This document shows, in pieces, positions 30,144 through 39,487 of a DNA stretch of 64,000 bases. Both the position numbers and the translations under genes were made by a program. Below the pieces are notes generated by a model. The model had not been told where the DNA came from. It made no database searches and saw only the letters and a program-made list of their open reading frames with translations. Position 1 is the stretch's first letter, and the number at the start of each line of letters is the position of its first letter. The stretch comes from Paracoccus sp. S-4012 (lineage in GTDB: Bacteria; Pseudomonadota; Alphaproteobacteria; Rhodobacterales; Rhodobacteraceae): positions 1 to 64,000 of the forward strand of contig NZ_WKKA01000007.1 in the NCBI RefSeq assembly GCF_009674885.1, given 5' to 3'.

Positions 30144-30160
30144 CGCCGCAGGGCTGAGGG

Positions 30161-31549
30161 CTATTCCTCGAAGCCGAGCATGACATAGTCGCGCAAGTAG
30201 GCCTGCTTCGCGGCCTTCCGCAGATCCGGGTCGCGCAGGAAGGCCGGGCGGGGCGGCCGTGCCGGCAGCTCCGGCGCGTCCTCCAGTCCAACAGCCTCGC
30301 AGAGCCAGATGATGTCGCGCTGCAGGGTCTCGTCGCGCAGGACGAGATCGGGCGGCGAGAATTGCGCGAAGCCCGAGAGGACCTCGGACTGGCTGGCCCA
30401 GGCGCGGTGGGTGGGGATGGTGGTCTGGCCGCTCAGGTTGCGACGCAGGAAGTCGAGGAAGGCGGCGAGGAGCGGCTGCTGCCCGGCGGGGCCGAGGTCG
30501 TCGAGGCCGCCCGTCTGGGGGATCCGCACCCGATGCGTCTCGCGCAACAACCGCCGCAGCTCGCCATGCCGCGGCCCCTCGACCACGATCCTGAGCGCAG
30601 CCCAGGCCCGGTCGAGCGGATGGGTGAGGACGGTGAAGCCGCGATGGCCGGGATGGGCGCGCTTCCACTGGCGCAGCGAGGCCTGGGTGAAGTCTCGGGT
30701 GAGCGGGCCGAAACCGCGCAGCCATGCCTCGATGCGCGCCGTGGGACCGCCCATGATTGGCTGGTAGATCAGCCCGGCGCCGGCGTCCGCCGCGACGAAG
30801 GTCGGCACCGACGGCCCGCGCTTCGGCTCGAAGTTCGGCAGGCGGTGCAGCTGGAACGGGTCGAGCCGCGCCAGTTCGCCTTGCATCTCGTCGAAATTGG
30901 CGACCTTCTCGGCCATCTCGCGCGGGTTCTGCGGCACCTGGTCCGAGGCCGGCAGCACCTGCGCAAGATCGGTGCGCCCGAGCCAGTGCAGCAGCCCCGT
31001 CATCACCTTCGGGTCGCGCAGGTCGTCATAGCCGAGCCAGAAGCCCGCCTGCCCGGAGGCCTGCAGCCGGTGCTGCACCCGCTCCAGAAAGTCGGTGTTC
31101 TGGTCCAGTGTCTCGCGGAACTCGGCCGGATCGAAGGTGATCGCCGCGCGGATCGGGGTTTCCGTCTCGTTCAGCTTCCACTGGTTCGTCTCCCAGGCGA
31201 GCCGGGTCGAGACGTAGCTGTCCACCGGGTTCCGCGTCAGCACGATCTTGGCGCAGGCCGGGTCGTCCATGATCGCGTCGAAGACGCGCGGGTCGTGGTC
31301 GTGGAAATAGCGGAAGCCGTTGAGGTTCGGGGCGGTGAACACCGCCCGCAGCAGGCGCTGCGGGTCGGCATCGCGCTCCGCCGCGGTGATGCCCTTGATC
31401 TCCTCCTTGCCGGGCCAGCCGAGCATGTAGGGGTTGAAGAGCTCGCCGAAGCAGGTGACGCGCTTCACGCCGTTCAGGGTCGCTTCCAGCAGGTTCGAGC
31501 CGGTGCGCATTCCGGCGAAGATCACGAAGCTGCGGAACGGCTGGGGCAT
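30161..31549 (-). CDS. PAPS-dependent sulfotransferase (Stf0/NodH-like)
   Basis: A 462-residue enzyme expected to transfer sulfate from PAPS to a sugar. The 5'-phosphosulfate loop appears as FAGMRTGSNLLEATLN near the N-terminus. The 3'-phosphate-binding segment is KIVLTRNPVDSYVSTRLAW (Arg and Ser conserved). The N-terminal half resembles trehalose 2-sulfotransferase Stf0 and nodulation sulfotransferase NodH; the C-terminal ~200 residues match nothing I can name. It is the last gene of the minus-strand glycan operon, 7 bp after the branching glycosyltransferase gene. A cysQ gene at the other end would remove the PAP by-product. Confidence 0.85.
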   Translation of the reverse strand: MPQPFRSFVIFAGMRTGSNLLEATLNGVKRVTCFGELFNPYMLGWPGKEEIKGITAAERDADPQRLLRAVFTAPNLNGFRYFHDHDPRVFDAIMDDPACAKIVLTRNPVDSYVSTRLAWETNQWKLNETETPIRAAITFDPAEFRETLDQNTDFLERVQHRLQASGQAGFWLGYDDLRDPKVMTGLLHWLGRTDLAQVLPASDQVPQNPREMAEKVANFDEMQGELARLDPFQLHRLPNFEPKRGPSVPTFVAADAGAGLIYQPIMGGPTARIEAWLRGFGPLTRDFTQASLRQWKRAHPGHRGFTVLTHPLDRAWAALRIVVEGPRHGELRRLLRETHRVRIPQTGGLDDLGPAGQQPLLAAFLDFLRRNLSGQTTIPTHRAWASQSEVLSGFAQFSPPDLVLRDETLQRDIIWLCEAVGLEDAPELPARPPRPAFLRDPDLRKAAKQAYLRDYVMLGFEE

Positions 31550-31556
31550 CGGTCCC

Positions 31557-33233
31557 TCACTCCCGGATGGCGGGGCGCGGGGCCGGAAAATCCCCCATCA
31601 GCCGCGGCTGCAGCCCGGCGTTGCGCAGCGATTGCAGGAAGGCGCCGATGCCGTCAACCGGACGCATGGCGGGCAGGTCGTCGCCGGGCAGCGGCACCTC
31701 GGCCAGCTCCTGCACCGACTGGTGCAGGATCGCCGCCGGACGGGCGAGGAAATCCGCCAGTTCCCAGACATGGACCCGTGCCTTGACCCAGACCGAGCGC
31801 AGGATCGAAAGCTGCTCCTCCTCGCGCGCCTGAAGCTGCGCGCCGACGCGGCGGATGTCGTCGAAGGGCATGTCCGAGCCCATGAGCGGCAGCACCCAGG
31901 CGCCCGTCACGACGAAGATGAGGGCATTCGGGTCGGTCGCGACGAACCAGTCGAGCGGCCGGTGATCGTCGCGCGGCGACAGGAGGAGGACCTGCAGCCG
32001 CGGCGCGGTGATCCTGATGAGCGAGGTCAGGAAACCCTGCGGGTCGTGGCGGCGCTGCGCCGCACTGCTGGAGAGGCAGCCCGGCCCGACCTCCGCATCG
32101 TCCGCGAACTCGACCCGGTCCTGGCTGAAGAGATGGCCGTGCACATCGGCCTCGACGCGGGCGGCGAGCCAGTCCCGGAAACCGGGGAACACGTCGTCGA
32201 AGCCCTGAAACACCGCATAGCGCGCCGCGGTCTTGCCGTTCTCGCTGTCTTTCCTCGGGAAGCGGCTCTGCATGTAGAGGCCGGGGCGCCCGAGGGCGCG
32301 GCGGGCGACGGCGCGGGTGACGAGGCGGTCGATATGCCCCGGCTGCGGCTCGGCGGCCGAGGGCGGAAGGGTGGCGGGCCTCGGGAAATGCTCCAGCAGC
32401 GCATTCGCCCGCGGCCAGATCTTGCGGGCGACGAAGCAGCCCGACGCCTCCAGCATGTCGCGGTGGTCGTCGTAGAAGATGTAGGGCTTGCCCTGCGTGT
32501 CGAACTTCGAGAGCGTCAGCGACCGGCTCTCGATGGTGGTCGAATGGCGGCGGGCGAGGGTCTGGAAATAGCTCTCGTCGGGGATCCAGACGCGGCGGAA
32601 GTAGCGGTCGAACTCCCCGCGGCGGGGATCGTCGAGGATCGCCGTGATCGTCCGCCGCGTCAGGCACCACCATTGCGAGCCGAGATGCGGCACCACGCCC
32701 TGCGGGATGCGCCGGCGGACGCCCAGCCGCCGCTGCAGCGCCACGTAGCGGTCGAAGAGCTTGCGGTGCCGCCGCCACGAGAACGGGAAGCGCAGGGTGA
32801 AGCGCTCCTGATTGAGGCCGCCCACGGTCCAGCCGACATCGGCGGCGGTCACACTCTCGATGTAGTCGCGGGCGGGATCGAGCGCGAGCCAGGCGATCAG
32901 GTCCTCGACCGGCCTCAGCGGCAGGCAGGCGCCGGAGACGAGCAGCACATGCGTCACGTCCGGGTGCCGCGCGAGCAGCGTGGCGGCGGCCTCCTGCGTC
33001 GCCTCCACGAGGCTGAACATGCCCCATTCGCAGTTGCGCCTGGCAGTGTAGTGGATGTCCGGCAGGTCCTCGAGCTGCGCGCGGAACGCCCCGGCCGCGT
33101 CGACGCCCACCTGGGCGTCGATATGCACGGCGACCGCCGCCCCGGCTGCGGCCCAGTGGCGGGCCATGCGGGCGGCGATGTTCATCTGCGTGTGGCAGAG
33201 CATTACCACGCCGAGACGCACCGGCGCGCTCAT
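31557..33233 (-). CDS. Beta-1,6-N-acetylglucosaminyltransferase-like (GT14) glycosyltransferase
   Basis: A 558-residue protein. Residues 1-290 resemble the core-2/I-branching fold: GVVMLCHTQMNIAARMARHW, VHIDAQVGVDAAG, SGACLPLRPVEDL, LGSQWWCLTRRTITAIL and the WIPDESYFQTL motif, with the likely catalytic glutamate. The remaining ~270 residues form a domain known to me only from Rhodobacteraceae homologs (DUF5928-type) and carry no familiar motif. It starts at ATG 33233, overlapping the upstream glycosyltransferase stop by 4 nt (ATGA). It probably adds a branch sugar to a surface glycan. Confidence 0.83.
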   Translation of the reverse strand: MSAPVRLGVVMLCHTQMNIAARMARHWAAAGAAVAVHIDAQVGVDAAGAFRAQLEDLPDIHYTARRNCEWGMFSLVEATQEAAATLLARHPDVTHVLLVSGACLPLRPVEDLIAWLALDPARDYIESVTAADVGWTVGGLNQERFTLRFPFSWRRHRKLFDRYVALQRRLGVRRRIPQGVVPHLGSQWWCLTRRTITAILDDPRRGEFDRYFRRVWIPDESYFQTLARRHSTTIESRSLTLSKFDTQGKPYIFYDDHRDMLEASGCFVARKIWPRANALLEHFPRPATLPPSAAEPQPGHIDRLVTRAVARRALGRPGLYMQSRFPRKDSENGKTAARYAVFQGFDDVFPGFRDWLAARVEADVHGHLFSQDRVEFADDAEVGPGCLSSSAAQRRHDPQGFLTSLIRITAPRLQVLLLSPRDDHRPLDWFVATDPNALIFVVTGAWVLPLMGSDMPFDDIRRVGAQLQAREEEQLSILRSVWVKARVHVWELADFLARPAAILHQSVQELAEVPLPGDDLPAMRPVDGIGAFLQSLRNAGLQPRLMGDFPAPRPAIRE

Positions 33234-34243
33234 GCCCAGTTGCCCTTGGAGATCAGGCCCAGATCCTCGAGCTGGCGCCAGTCGCGGAACTCGCGCGACT
33301 GCTGGGTCCAGAGGTCGGGGGCATCGCTCAGCGCGGCGTGGTAGGCGCGGTATTCGTGGCTGTCGGCGTAGTGCTGGCGCCGGTCCAGCTCCTCGGCCGC
33401 CTTGCCGGCGAAGGTGGACAGGAACTTGGCGTGCAGCAGGCACCCCGAGGCCCTCTCGCCGCCGTTCTCGTCATAGACGAGGTTCAGCGAGCGCGGCAGC
33501 AGCGTATGGGTCGAGCTGACATAGGCATAGTGCCGTGCCCACCGCACCAGCGGGATCTTGTTCAGCGCCGGGGCCTTCCACGGCTCTTCGGCGAAGAAGG
33601 CGCGGCCCCGCGGCCCGCCCTGAATCCACAGGTTGCCGTAAACGGCGTCCTTGCGGATCGTGTAGTTGGCGGGGTCGAACCAGCGCGCGACCGCCAGCGG
33701 GTCCATGCCCTCGGCATAGGGTTGCGCGGCGATGTCGCCTTTCGGATAGACGTCGATCAGCATGGCCGAGAAGGAGCGGATCGCGGACGCATCGAGCCAG
33801 TCGGTCAGCGCACGCAAGGGCCGCGTGTCGTCATGCGGGTAGACCAGAAACTCGTCGGGATCGACGACGAGGCACCAATGGCCGCTGCCGTGGCGACGCA
33901 GCAGGCCGTTGATCCAGTCCATCCCGAACCGCGCCTCCTTGTAGGAGGCGGTGGTGGTCCAGAGCGAGACGTCCGGCTGCGCCGCAAGATACTCGCGGCT
34001 GCCGTCGTCGGAGCCGTTCTCGGCGCAGAGGAAGTGGTTCACGCCGAGCCGGCGGTGATAGTCGAGAAACCACGGCAGGCGCAGGCGCTCGTTGCGCAGC
34101 GTCATGAAGACGAGAATGTCGCCGGGCCGAATCGCGCCCGTGCGGTCGGCCACCGGCCGCAACTGCCGCCGCCGCCGCATGGCGCGGCAGAGCAGGTATT
34201 GCCGCCGCGTCCTGAGGCGCAGCGCCGCCCTGATCCGTCTCAA
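33230..34243 (-). CDS. Glycosyltransferase, GT2/GT92-like
   Basis: A 337-residue enzyme opening with a basic stretch, then GDILVFMTLRNERLRLPWFL, HYRRLGVNHF-type HRRLGVNHFLCAENGSDDG, and the metal-binding motif in CLVVDPDEFLVYP (D-P-D). These are hallmarks of the DUF23/GT92-type branch of GT-A enzymes. TTG 34243 is proposed as the start: it overlaps the upstream stop as TTGA, keeps the conserved basic N-terminus and continues the operon's pattern of 4-nt overlaps. The next downstream ATG would lose that N-terminus. Donor and acceptor are unknown. Confidence 0.8.
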   Translation of the reverse strand: MRRIRAALRLRTRRQYLLCRAMRRRRQLRPVADRTGAIRPGDILVFMTLRNERLRLPWFLDYHRRLGVNHFLCAENGSDDGSREYLAAQPDVSLWTTTASYKEARFGMDWINGLLRRHGSGHWCLVVDPDEFLVYPHDDTRPLRALTDWLDASAIRSFSAMLIDVYPKGDIAAQPYAEGMDPLAVARWFDPANYTIRKDAVYGNLWIQGGPRGRAFFAEEPWKAPALNKIPLVRWARHYAYVSSTHTLLPRSLNLVYDENGGERASGCLLHAKFLSTFAGKAAEELDRRQHYADSHEYRAYHAALSDAPDLWTQQSREFRDWRQLEDLGLISKGNWA

Positions 34244-35463
34244 CCAGCGGGGCAACCGGGCTGGCCTCCATCCTCTTCCGGCTGACCGAGCAGCCGCATG
34301 ATCTGCGCCACATGCGCCCTCCACGGCCGCATGGCAACCGGCTCGCGGCGCGGCGGCGCGGCGGCCAGCCGGGCGATCTCGGTCGCCCAGGCGCCGGGAT
34401 CGTCGGCGTCGAGCCAGGTTGCATGTGAGCCGAGCACCTCGCGCGCGGCGGGCAGCGGCGTGGCGAGAACCGGCAGCCCGCGCGCCGCCGCCTCGGCCAG
34501 CGGCATCCCGAAGCCTTCCGCATGCGAGGGCATCAGCAGCGCCCGCGCCTCGCCCATCAGCGCCGCGACCGCGCCATCCGAGAGGCCCGCGCGCTCGATC
34601 ACCGGACCGCGGTGCGGCAGCGCGTCGAGCCGGGCAAACACGGCCGCGTTCTCCCAGCCCCGGCGGCCGAGGATCAGGAGGCGCGGCGGTTCGGGACCGA
34701 GCCGTTCCCAGGCATCGAGCAGCAGCGCGTGGTTCTTGCGCGGCTCGATGGTGCCGAGGGCGATGAAGAACGGCCGGTCGCGGGGCAGGTCGGGCGGTAT
34801 CTCGTCGGGTCGGGGTTCGGCCAGCGTGGTCCCGATGGGCGCGGCGACGATCTCGGGCCGCGCGGCGATGTCGAAGCGGTCGCGGCAGCGGATCACATCG
34901 GCGCGCGTCGCCTCGGAAACCGTCAGGATCAGGTCCGCCCGGGTCAGCGCCGCCGCGAGCCGGCGCCCGAAGGCGGCGTCCTGACCGGCGCGGGTGTATT
35001 CCGGGAAATCCAGCGGGATCGTGTCGTGGATCATCACCGCCTTGCGCAGCGGGGCGATAGCCCGCCACGGACCGGGATGCAGGTTGGCATGGCCGACCGC
35101 CAGCCATGCGCTGCCCGCGGGCAGCCGCCGCAACGCGCGGCCAAGCCCGAAGCCCCGCGTGCCGCCGGTGCCGAGCGCCATGCCGGCCAGCACCTCCTCG
35201 GCCTGCGCCCTCGGCGTCCGCACCCGCCGAAGCGCCGCCACCAGCCCGCGCGGCATCGGCACCGCCTCGGGCGCGTCCAGCCACCGCAGCAGCAGCGCCC
35301 CCGCCTCCGGGCCCAGCAGCAACTGCCGTCGCACCACCCGCGCCAGCAGCCGGTGGTCGCGCCCCTGCAGCGCCTCGAGCCACTCCCGCTCCACCCGGTC
35401 GATCCCGGTGAGCGGCCCCTGTCCGAGGCGCGAGATCAGCCGGCTCACGTCGAGGAGGATCAC
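34240..35463 (-). CDS. Glycosyltransferase family 4 (GT-B) protein
   Basis: A 407-residue GT-B enzyme. The N-terminal half (VILLDVSRLISRLGQGPLTG, KAVMIHDTIPLDFPEY, LILTVSEATRADVIR) leads to the donor-binding half: FFIALGTIEPRKNHALLLDA, RLLILGRRGWEN and the E-x7-E motif in PSHAEGFGMPLAEAAARGLP. It resembles mannosyl- and rhamnosyl-transferases such as WbdA/MtfB. GTG 35463 is chosen because it lies 7 nt after the galE stop with TGAGG in front; the longer frame would overlap galE. Confidence 0.86.
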   Translation of the reverse strand: MILLDVSRLISRLGQGPLTGIDRVEREWLEALQGRDHRLLARVVRRQLLLGPEAGALLLRWLDAPEAVPMPRGLVAALRRVRTPRAQAEEVLAGMALGTGGTRGFGLGRALRRLPAGSAWLAVGHANLHPGPWRAIAPLRKAVMIHDTIPLDFPEYTRAGQDAAFGRRLAAALTRADLILTVSEATRADVIRCRDRFDIAARPEIVAAPIGTTLAEPRPDEIPPDLPRDRPFFIALGTIEPRKNHALLLDAWERLGPEPPRLLILGRRGWENAAVFARLDALPHRGPVIERAGLSDGAVAALMGEARALLMPSHAEGFGMPLAEAAARGLPVLATPLPAAREVLGSHATWLDADDPGAWATEIARLAAAPPRREPVAMRPWRAHVAQIMRLLGQPEEDGGQPGCPAG

Positions 35464-35470
35464 GCCGGCC

Positions 35471-36469
35471 TCAGGCGCGGCCGTAGCCGCCGGTCTGGTG
35501 CCACCGCCAGGCATCGCCGATCATCTGCGGCAGGGTCGAGCGTTTCGCCTGCCAGCCCAGCACCTCGCCCGCCCGTTTGCTGCCGGAAACGAGCTGCACC
35601 GCATCGCCCTCGCGCCGCGGCCCCTCGGTCACGGGCACGGGGCGGTTGGTCGCCAGCTTCGCCTGGTCGATCACCTCGCGCACCGAAAACCCCGAGCCGG
35701 TCCCCAGGCAGAACACCTCCGCCCCGCGCGCCGACTCGCGCCCGCGCAGCCATTCGAGGCCCAGCACATGCGCCTCCACGAGGTCCATCACATGCACATA
35801 ATCGCGGATGCAGGTGCCGTCCGGGGTCGGATAATCGGTGCCGTGGATCGTCAGCGCCGGCCGCTTGCCGTCCACCGCGTCGAGGATCAGCGGGATCAGA
35901 TGCGTCTCCGGGTCGTGGAACTCGCCCACCTCCGCCTCCGGGTCCGCCCCGGCGACGTTGAAATAGCGGAAGACGACCGAGCGCAGCCCGTCCGAGGCGC
36001 CGAAATCCTTCAGCATGTCCTCGATCGCGCGCTTGCTGGCGCCATAGGCGTTCAGCGGCGTCTGCGGGGTCTGCTCGTCCAGCACCACGCCGTCATGGTC
36101 GCCATAGGTGGCGCAGGTGGAGCTGAAGACGAAGTCGAGGCAGCCCGCCGCCACGGCCGCCTCGATCAGCGAGAGCGACGCGCCGACATTGCCGCGCCAG
36201 TACTTGCCCGGCTCGCGCATTGCCTCGCCGACCTGGCTCAGCGCCGCGAAATGCATGACCGCAACCGGCTGGTGGCGCGCGAAGACGGCGTCGAGGTGGG
36301 CGCGGTCCATCAGGTCGCCTTCCTCCAGCGGCCCGTATTTCACCGCCTCGCGCCAGCCGGTCGAGAGATTATCGTAGGTCACGGGCACGTAGCCCGCGGC
36401 GGCGAGCGCCTTGCAGGCATGCGAGCCGATATAGCCGGCGCCGCCGGTGACGAGGACGTTCTGCGGCAT
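35471..36469 (-). CDS. galE: UDP-glucose 4-epimerase
   Basis: A 332-residue SDR-type enzyme interconverting UDP-glucose and UDP-galactose (or the GlcNAc/GalNAc pair). The NAD-binding motif VTGGAGYIGSH is at the N-terminus. Catalytic Ser-Thr and Tyr-x3-Lys are visible in VFSSTCATYGD and YGASKRAIED. YFNVAGADPE and DGTCIRDYVHVMDL are family-specific. It lies 5 nt after galU and 7 nt before a GT4 gene, so it probably supplies donor sugar to the surrounding glycosyltransferases. Confidence 0.95.
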   Translation of the reverse strand: MPQNVLVTGGAGYIGSHACKALAAAGYVPVTYDNLSTGWREAVKYGPLEEGDLMDRAHLDAVFARHQPVAVMHFAALSQVGEAMREPGKYWRGNVGASLSLIEAAVAAGCLDFVFSSTCATYGDHDGVVLDEQTPQTPLNAYGASKRAIEDMLKDFGASDGLRSVVFRYFNVAGADPEAEVGEFHDPETHLIPLILDAVDGKRPALTIHGTDYPTPDGTCIRDYVHVMDLVEAHVLGLEWLRGRESARGAEVFCLGTGSGFSVREVIDQAKLATNRPVPVTEGPRREGDAVQLVSGSKRAGEVLGWQAKRSTLPQMIGDAWRWHQTGGYGRA

Positions 36470-36474
36470 GGTGC

Positions 36475-37374
36475 CTACTCGGCCGCCCGCGAGGTCGCGG
36501 CCCGGATGTCGTCGAGATATTCCGAAAACTCGTCACGCAGGTCCTCGCGCGCGAGGCCGAAGGCCACCGTCGCCTGCAGGAACCCGGCCTTCGAGCCGCA
36601 GTCATAGCGCTGCCCGCGGAAGCGCAGGCCGAAGACGTCGCGCCCGGCCGCCAGCTCGTCGGCGATGGCATCGGTCAGCTGGATCTCGCCGCCGGAGCCC
36701 TCCTGCGTGTGGTGAAGGTTCTGCATCACCGTCGGCGCGAGGATGTAGCGGCCGATGACCGCGAGGTTCGACGGCGCGGCGCCCGCCGGCGGCTTCTCGA
36801 CCAGGCCGCGCGCACGGACGATGGCGCCCATGTCCTCGGCCACGTCGAGCACGCCGTAGGAGGAGGTCTTCTCCGGCGCGACCTCCATCGTCGCCACCAT
36901 CGAGCCGCCGGTCTCGGCATAAGCCTCGATCATCTGCTGCAGGCAGGGCGGCTCGCCCAGGATCACGTCGTCGGTCAGCAGCACGGCGAAGGGCTCGTCC
37001 GGCGCCATGAGGCGGCGCGCGCACCAGACCGCATGGCCGAGGCCGAGGGCCTTGTGCTGGCGAACATAGGCGATCGCGCCGGAATCCATGTTGGTTGCCT
37101 GCAGCACCTTGAGCAGTTCGGCCTTGCCGCGGGCCTTCAGGCTGGCCTCGAGCTCGTGCGAATGGTCGAAGTAATCCTCGAGCGCGCCCTTGCCGCGCGA
37201 GGTGACGAAGATGAACTCCTCGATCCCTGCCGCGCGCGCCTCGTCGATCGCGTACTGGATCAACGGCCGGTCGACGAGGGTCATGATTTCCTTCGGGATG
37301 CTCTTGGTCGCGGGCAAAAACCGCGTGCCGAGCCCGGCTACGGGGAAGATGGCCTTCGTAACCTTCTGAGACAT
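36475..37374 (-). CDS. galU: UTP-glucose-1-phosphate uridylyltransferase
   Basis: A 299-residue enzyme making UDP-glucose from UTP and glucose-1-phosphate. The nucleotide loop FPVAGLGTRFLPATKSIPKE (G-x-G-T-R and the catalytic Lys) is intact, as are LVDRPLIQYAIDEA, FAVLLTDDVI, LVEKPP and RGQRYDCGSKAGFL. The length matches bacterial GalU (~300). AGGAG precedes the ATG. It is followed directly by galE. A 78-bp gap separates it from the upstream GT2 gene, so a second promoter may lie there. Confidence 0.95.
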   Translation of the reverse strand: MSQKVTKAIFPVAGLGTRFLPATKSIPKEIMTLVDRPLIQYAIDEARAAGIEEFIFVTSRGKGALEDYFDHSHELEASLKARGKAELLKVLQATNMDSGAIAYVRQHKALGLGHAVWCARRLMAPDEPFAVLLTDDVILGEPPCLQQMIEAYAETGGSMVATMEVAPEKTSSYGVLDVAEDMGAIVRARGLVEKPPAGAAPSNLAVIGRYILAPTVMQNLHHTQEGSGGEIQLTDAIADELAAGRDVFGLRFRGQRYDCGSKAGFLQATVAFGLAREDLRDEFSEYLDDIRAATSRAAE

Positions 37375-37452
37375 CTCAGGCTCCTCGAAATGACACGAAA
37401 CTAACGCCCACGAGCCGCCCGCGGCGGCGCGGCATCCCTCGACTGCTTCGGC

Positions 37453-38685
37453 TCAAGATGCAACCTCCGGCTGGCGGGAGGAAGCTCGATATTCCTCAAG
37501 TTGCGCAAATTCCCGCCGCTCCCGTGCTGCGCGAGATCCCCCAATCAGCGGCGGATCATCGGGATTCGACGGCCCCATGACGCCGCCCGATTGTTCCCAC
37601 CATCCGCCAGGGTGGAATCGTTGTCGATGCGGCATGGTTCCGGGAATCAGCAACAGCAGCGTGACGGCCGCCCCCTCCGCCGCGGCTGCGGCCGCCGCGG
37701 CGCGCAGGCGGCGGCGGTGCCAGGCCCAGCCGCCGATCAGCCGGTGCGGGCGGGGCCGGGTCGCCAGCGGCAGGAAGGCAGGCGGCGGGGCGTCGGGAAG
37801 CGGCGCGGGCAGCGGCGGGTCGGCGGCCTCGGCGAGCCCCGCCGCGAGGCTCGCCAGCAGTGGGCCGACGCGCTGCGGATCGAGCCGGCCGGCCAGCATG
37901 TGCCTCAGCAGCCGCCGGCGCTGAACCGCGACGACGCCCGTCGCCTCGCCGCCATGCCGCCGCGCGAAGATCGCCTCCGACCGGCCGATCCGGGTGAGGT
38001 CCCGCGGCACCCTCGCCGCATCGCGCCGGGCGCTCGGCGCGCTGCCATGCGTGACGCGCGCGCGGGGAACGAGGGCGGACGCGGCGTGCGGAAAGGCGGC
38101 GGCGAGGCGCAGGTTCAGGTCGCTCTCGTCGAGATGCCAGGGGAAGGCCGGATCGAAGCCGCCGATGGCGATGAGCGTGTGGCGGCGGAAGACGCAGTTG
38201 GTGCCGAGGGTCGAGAGAACGGTCCCGTCGGCGGGGCGGTAGAGGCGCGTCGCCTGGCCCTCGATCGGCAGCGGCACCGGCCCGCGCGGCGTGATCGCCT
38301 CGGCGCGGACCTGCCATCTGCGGCCCCATGGGCCGAGGGTCCAGCCGGTCGCGGCGATCACCTCCGGGTCGCGAAAGGCCGCGGCGAGCCGGCCGGCCCA
38401 GGTCGGCTCGGCCACCGCGTCGTCGTCGATGAAGGCCACGACCGCGCCCGCCGCCGCGGCGATCCCGGCGTTGCGGGCGGCGGAGATGTTCGGCGCGTCA
38501 AAGCCGATACGCTTCAGCGGCAGGTCGGGCCGGACTTTAAGCCCCTCGGGGTCCGCGACCAGCACCACCTCCAGCGGCCTGTGATCCTGCAGCGCGAGCG
38601 CGCCAAGGCAGAGGGCCAGCTCCGCCGGGCGGTGGCGCGAGACGACGACCACCGACAGCGCGATGGCCTCCGCGGCGTGGCTCAC
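37453..38685 (-). CDS. Glycosyltransferase family 2 protein
   Basis: A 410-residue protein with an N-terminal GT2 domain (about 8-230). SVVVVSRHRPAELALCL, PNISAARNAGIAAAAG and the metal-binding D-D-D in VVAFIDDDAVAEPTW are clear, as is GGFDPAFPWHLDESDLNLRL with the catalytic acidic residues. The C-terminal ~180 residues are Arg/Ala/Pro-rich with one hydrophobic stretch near 335-350. That part is unusual and has no recognised domain. Its ATG overlaps the kdsB stop by 4 nt. Confidence 0.85.
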   Translation of the reverse strand: MSHAAEAIALSVVVVSRHRPAELALCLGALALQDHRPLEVVLVADPEGLKVRPDLPLKRIGFDAPNISAARNAGIAAAAGAVVAFIDDDAVAEPTWAGRLAAAFRDPEVIAATGWTLGPWGRRWQVRAEAITPRGPVPLPIEGQATRLYRPADGTVLSTLGTNCVFRRHTLIAIGGFDPAFPWHLDESDLNLRLAAAFPHAASALVPRARVTHGSAPSARRDAARVPRDLTRIGRSEAIFARRHGGEATGVVAVQRRRLLRHMLAGRLDPQRVGPLLASLAAGLAEAADPPLPAPLPDAPPPAFLPLATRPRPHRLIGGWAWHRRRLRAAAAAAAAEGAAVTLLLLIPGTMPHRQRFHPGGWWEQSGGVMGPSNPDDPPLIGGSRAARERREFAQLEEYRASSRQPEVAS

Positions 38686-39482
38686 GCGATCCCCATCGCC
38701 GCCATCATGGCCTCGATCTTCAGCACGTCCTCGGGGTTGTTCAACTCCCAGAACTGCCGCCCCCGCGCCTCGACCTCGACGCAGAGGACGCGGCGGCCAT
38801 GCTCGAGGAAGCGCAGTTGCTCCAGTCCCTCCAGACGCTCAAGCCGTCCCTCGGGCCAAGTGGCATAGGCGGCGAGCGGCTCGGGGCGGTAGGCATAGAC
38901 GCCGACGTGGTGGAACACCGGGCTGGGCGCATCCGCGGCCACCGCGCCTGGCACGAAGGGGATCACTTCCTTCGAGAAATAGAGCGCGCCGTGGTCCGCG
39001 CCGAACACCGCCGTGGTGCCGCCGACCCGGCCGGCGGCGCGGTCGGCCAGCAGTTCGGCCCGCATGGCGCCGGTGCAGTTCAGGACCGGCGTTGCGACCT
39101 CGGCCGCCGGATCGGCGCGCAGGCCGGCGACCAGTTCCTCGACGAACCAGGGCGGCGTCAGCGGCGCATCCCCCTGAAGGTTGACGACGATCTCGGGCGA
39201 AGCCCCAAGCGCCGCCACCGCCTCGGCGCAGCGTTCGGTGCCGTTGCGGCACGCCTCCGAGGTCATGACCACCTCGGCCCCGAACCCCTCAGCATGCTCG
39301 CGGATGCGGCCGTCGTCAGTCGCCACGACCACGCGATCCGCGCCGCCGACCGCCACCGCCGCGTCCCAGCTGCGCCGGATCAGGCTGCGCGCCTCGCCCG
39401 TCGCGCCGCGCAAGCTGGCCAGCGGCTTGCCCGGATAGCGGCTCGACGCATGGCGCGCGGGAATGACGATCAGGACGCCCAT
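38682..39482 (-). CDS. kdsB: 3-deoxy-manno-octulosonate cytidylyltransferase
   Basis: A 266-residue enzyme that activates Kdo as CMP-Kdo. The signature VIPARHASSRYPGKPL, then VVVATDDGRI, EVVMTSEACRNGTERCAEA, VNLQGDAPLTPP and HHVGVYAYRPEPL are all KdsB-like. It belongs to a divergent branch (NLQGDAPL for NLQGDEP), as often seen for capsule-associated paralogs. ATG 39482 follows cysQ by 5 nt. It suggests that the glycan made here contains Kdo or a related sugar; a housekeeping copy may lie elsewhere. Confidence 0.88.
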   Translation of the reverse strand: MGVLIVIPARHASSRYPGKPLASLRGATGEARSLIRRSWDAAVAVGGADRVVVATDDGRIREHAEGFGAEVVMTSEACRNGTERCAEAVAALGASPEIVVNLQGDAPLTPPWFVEELVAGLRADPAAEVATPVLNCTGAMRAELLADRAAGRVGGTTAVFGADHGALYFSKEVIPFVPGAVAADAPSPVFHHVGVYAYRPEPLAAYATWPEGRLERLEGLEQLRFLEHGRRVLCVEVEARGRQFWELNNPEDVLKIEAMMAAMGIA

Positions 39483-39487
39483 CCGCG

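Noticed and set aside
24575..30160. tRNA-Lys as the attachment site of the glycan cluster
   Set aside because: The cluster edge is 5.5 kb away, no integrase gene is present, and I found no repeat of the tRNA 3' end near 30143 or 41238.
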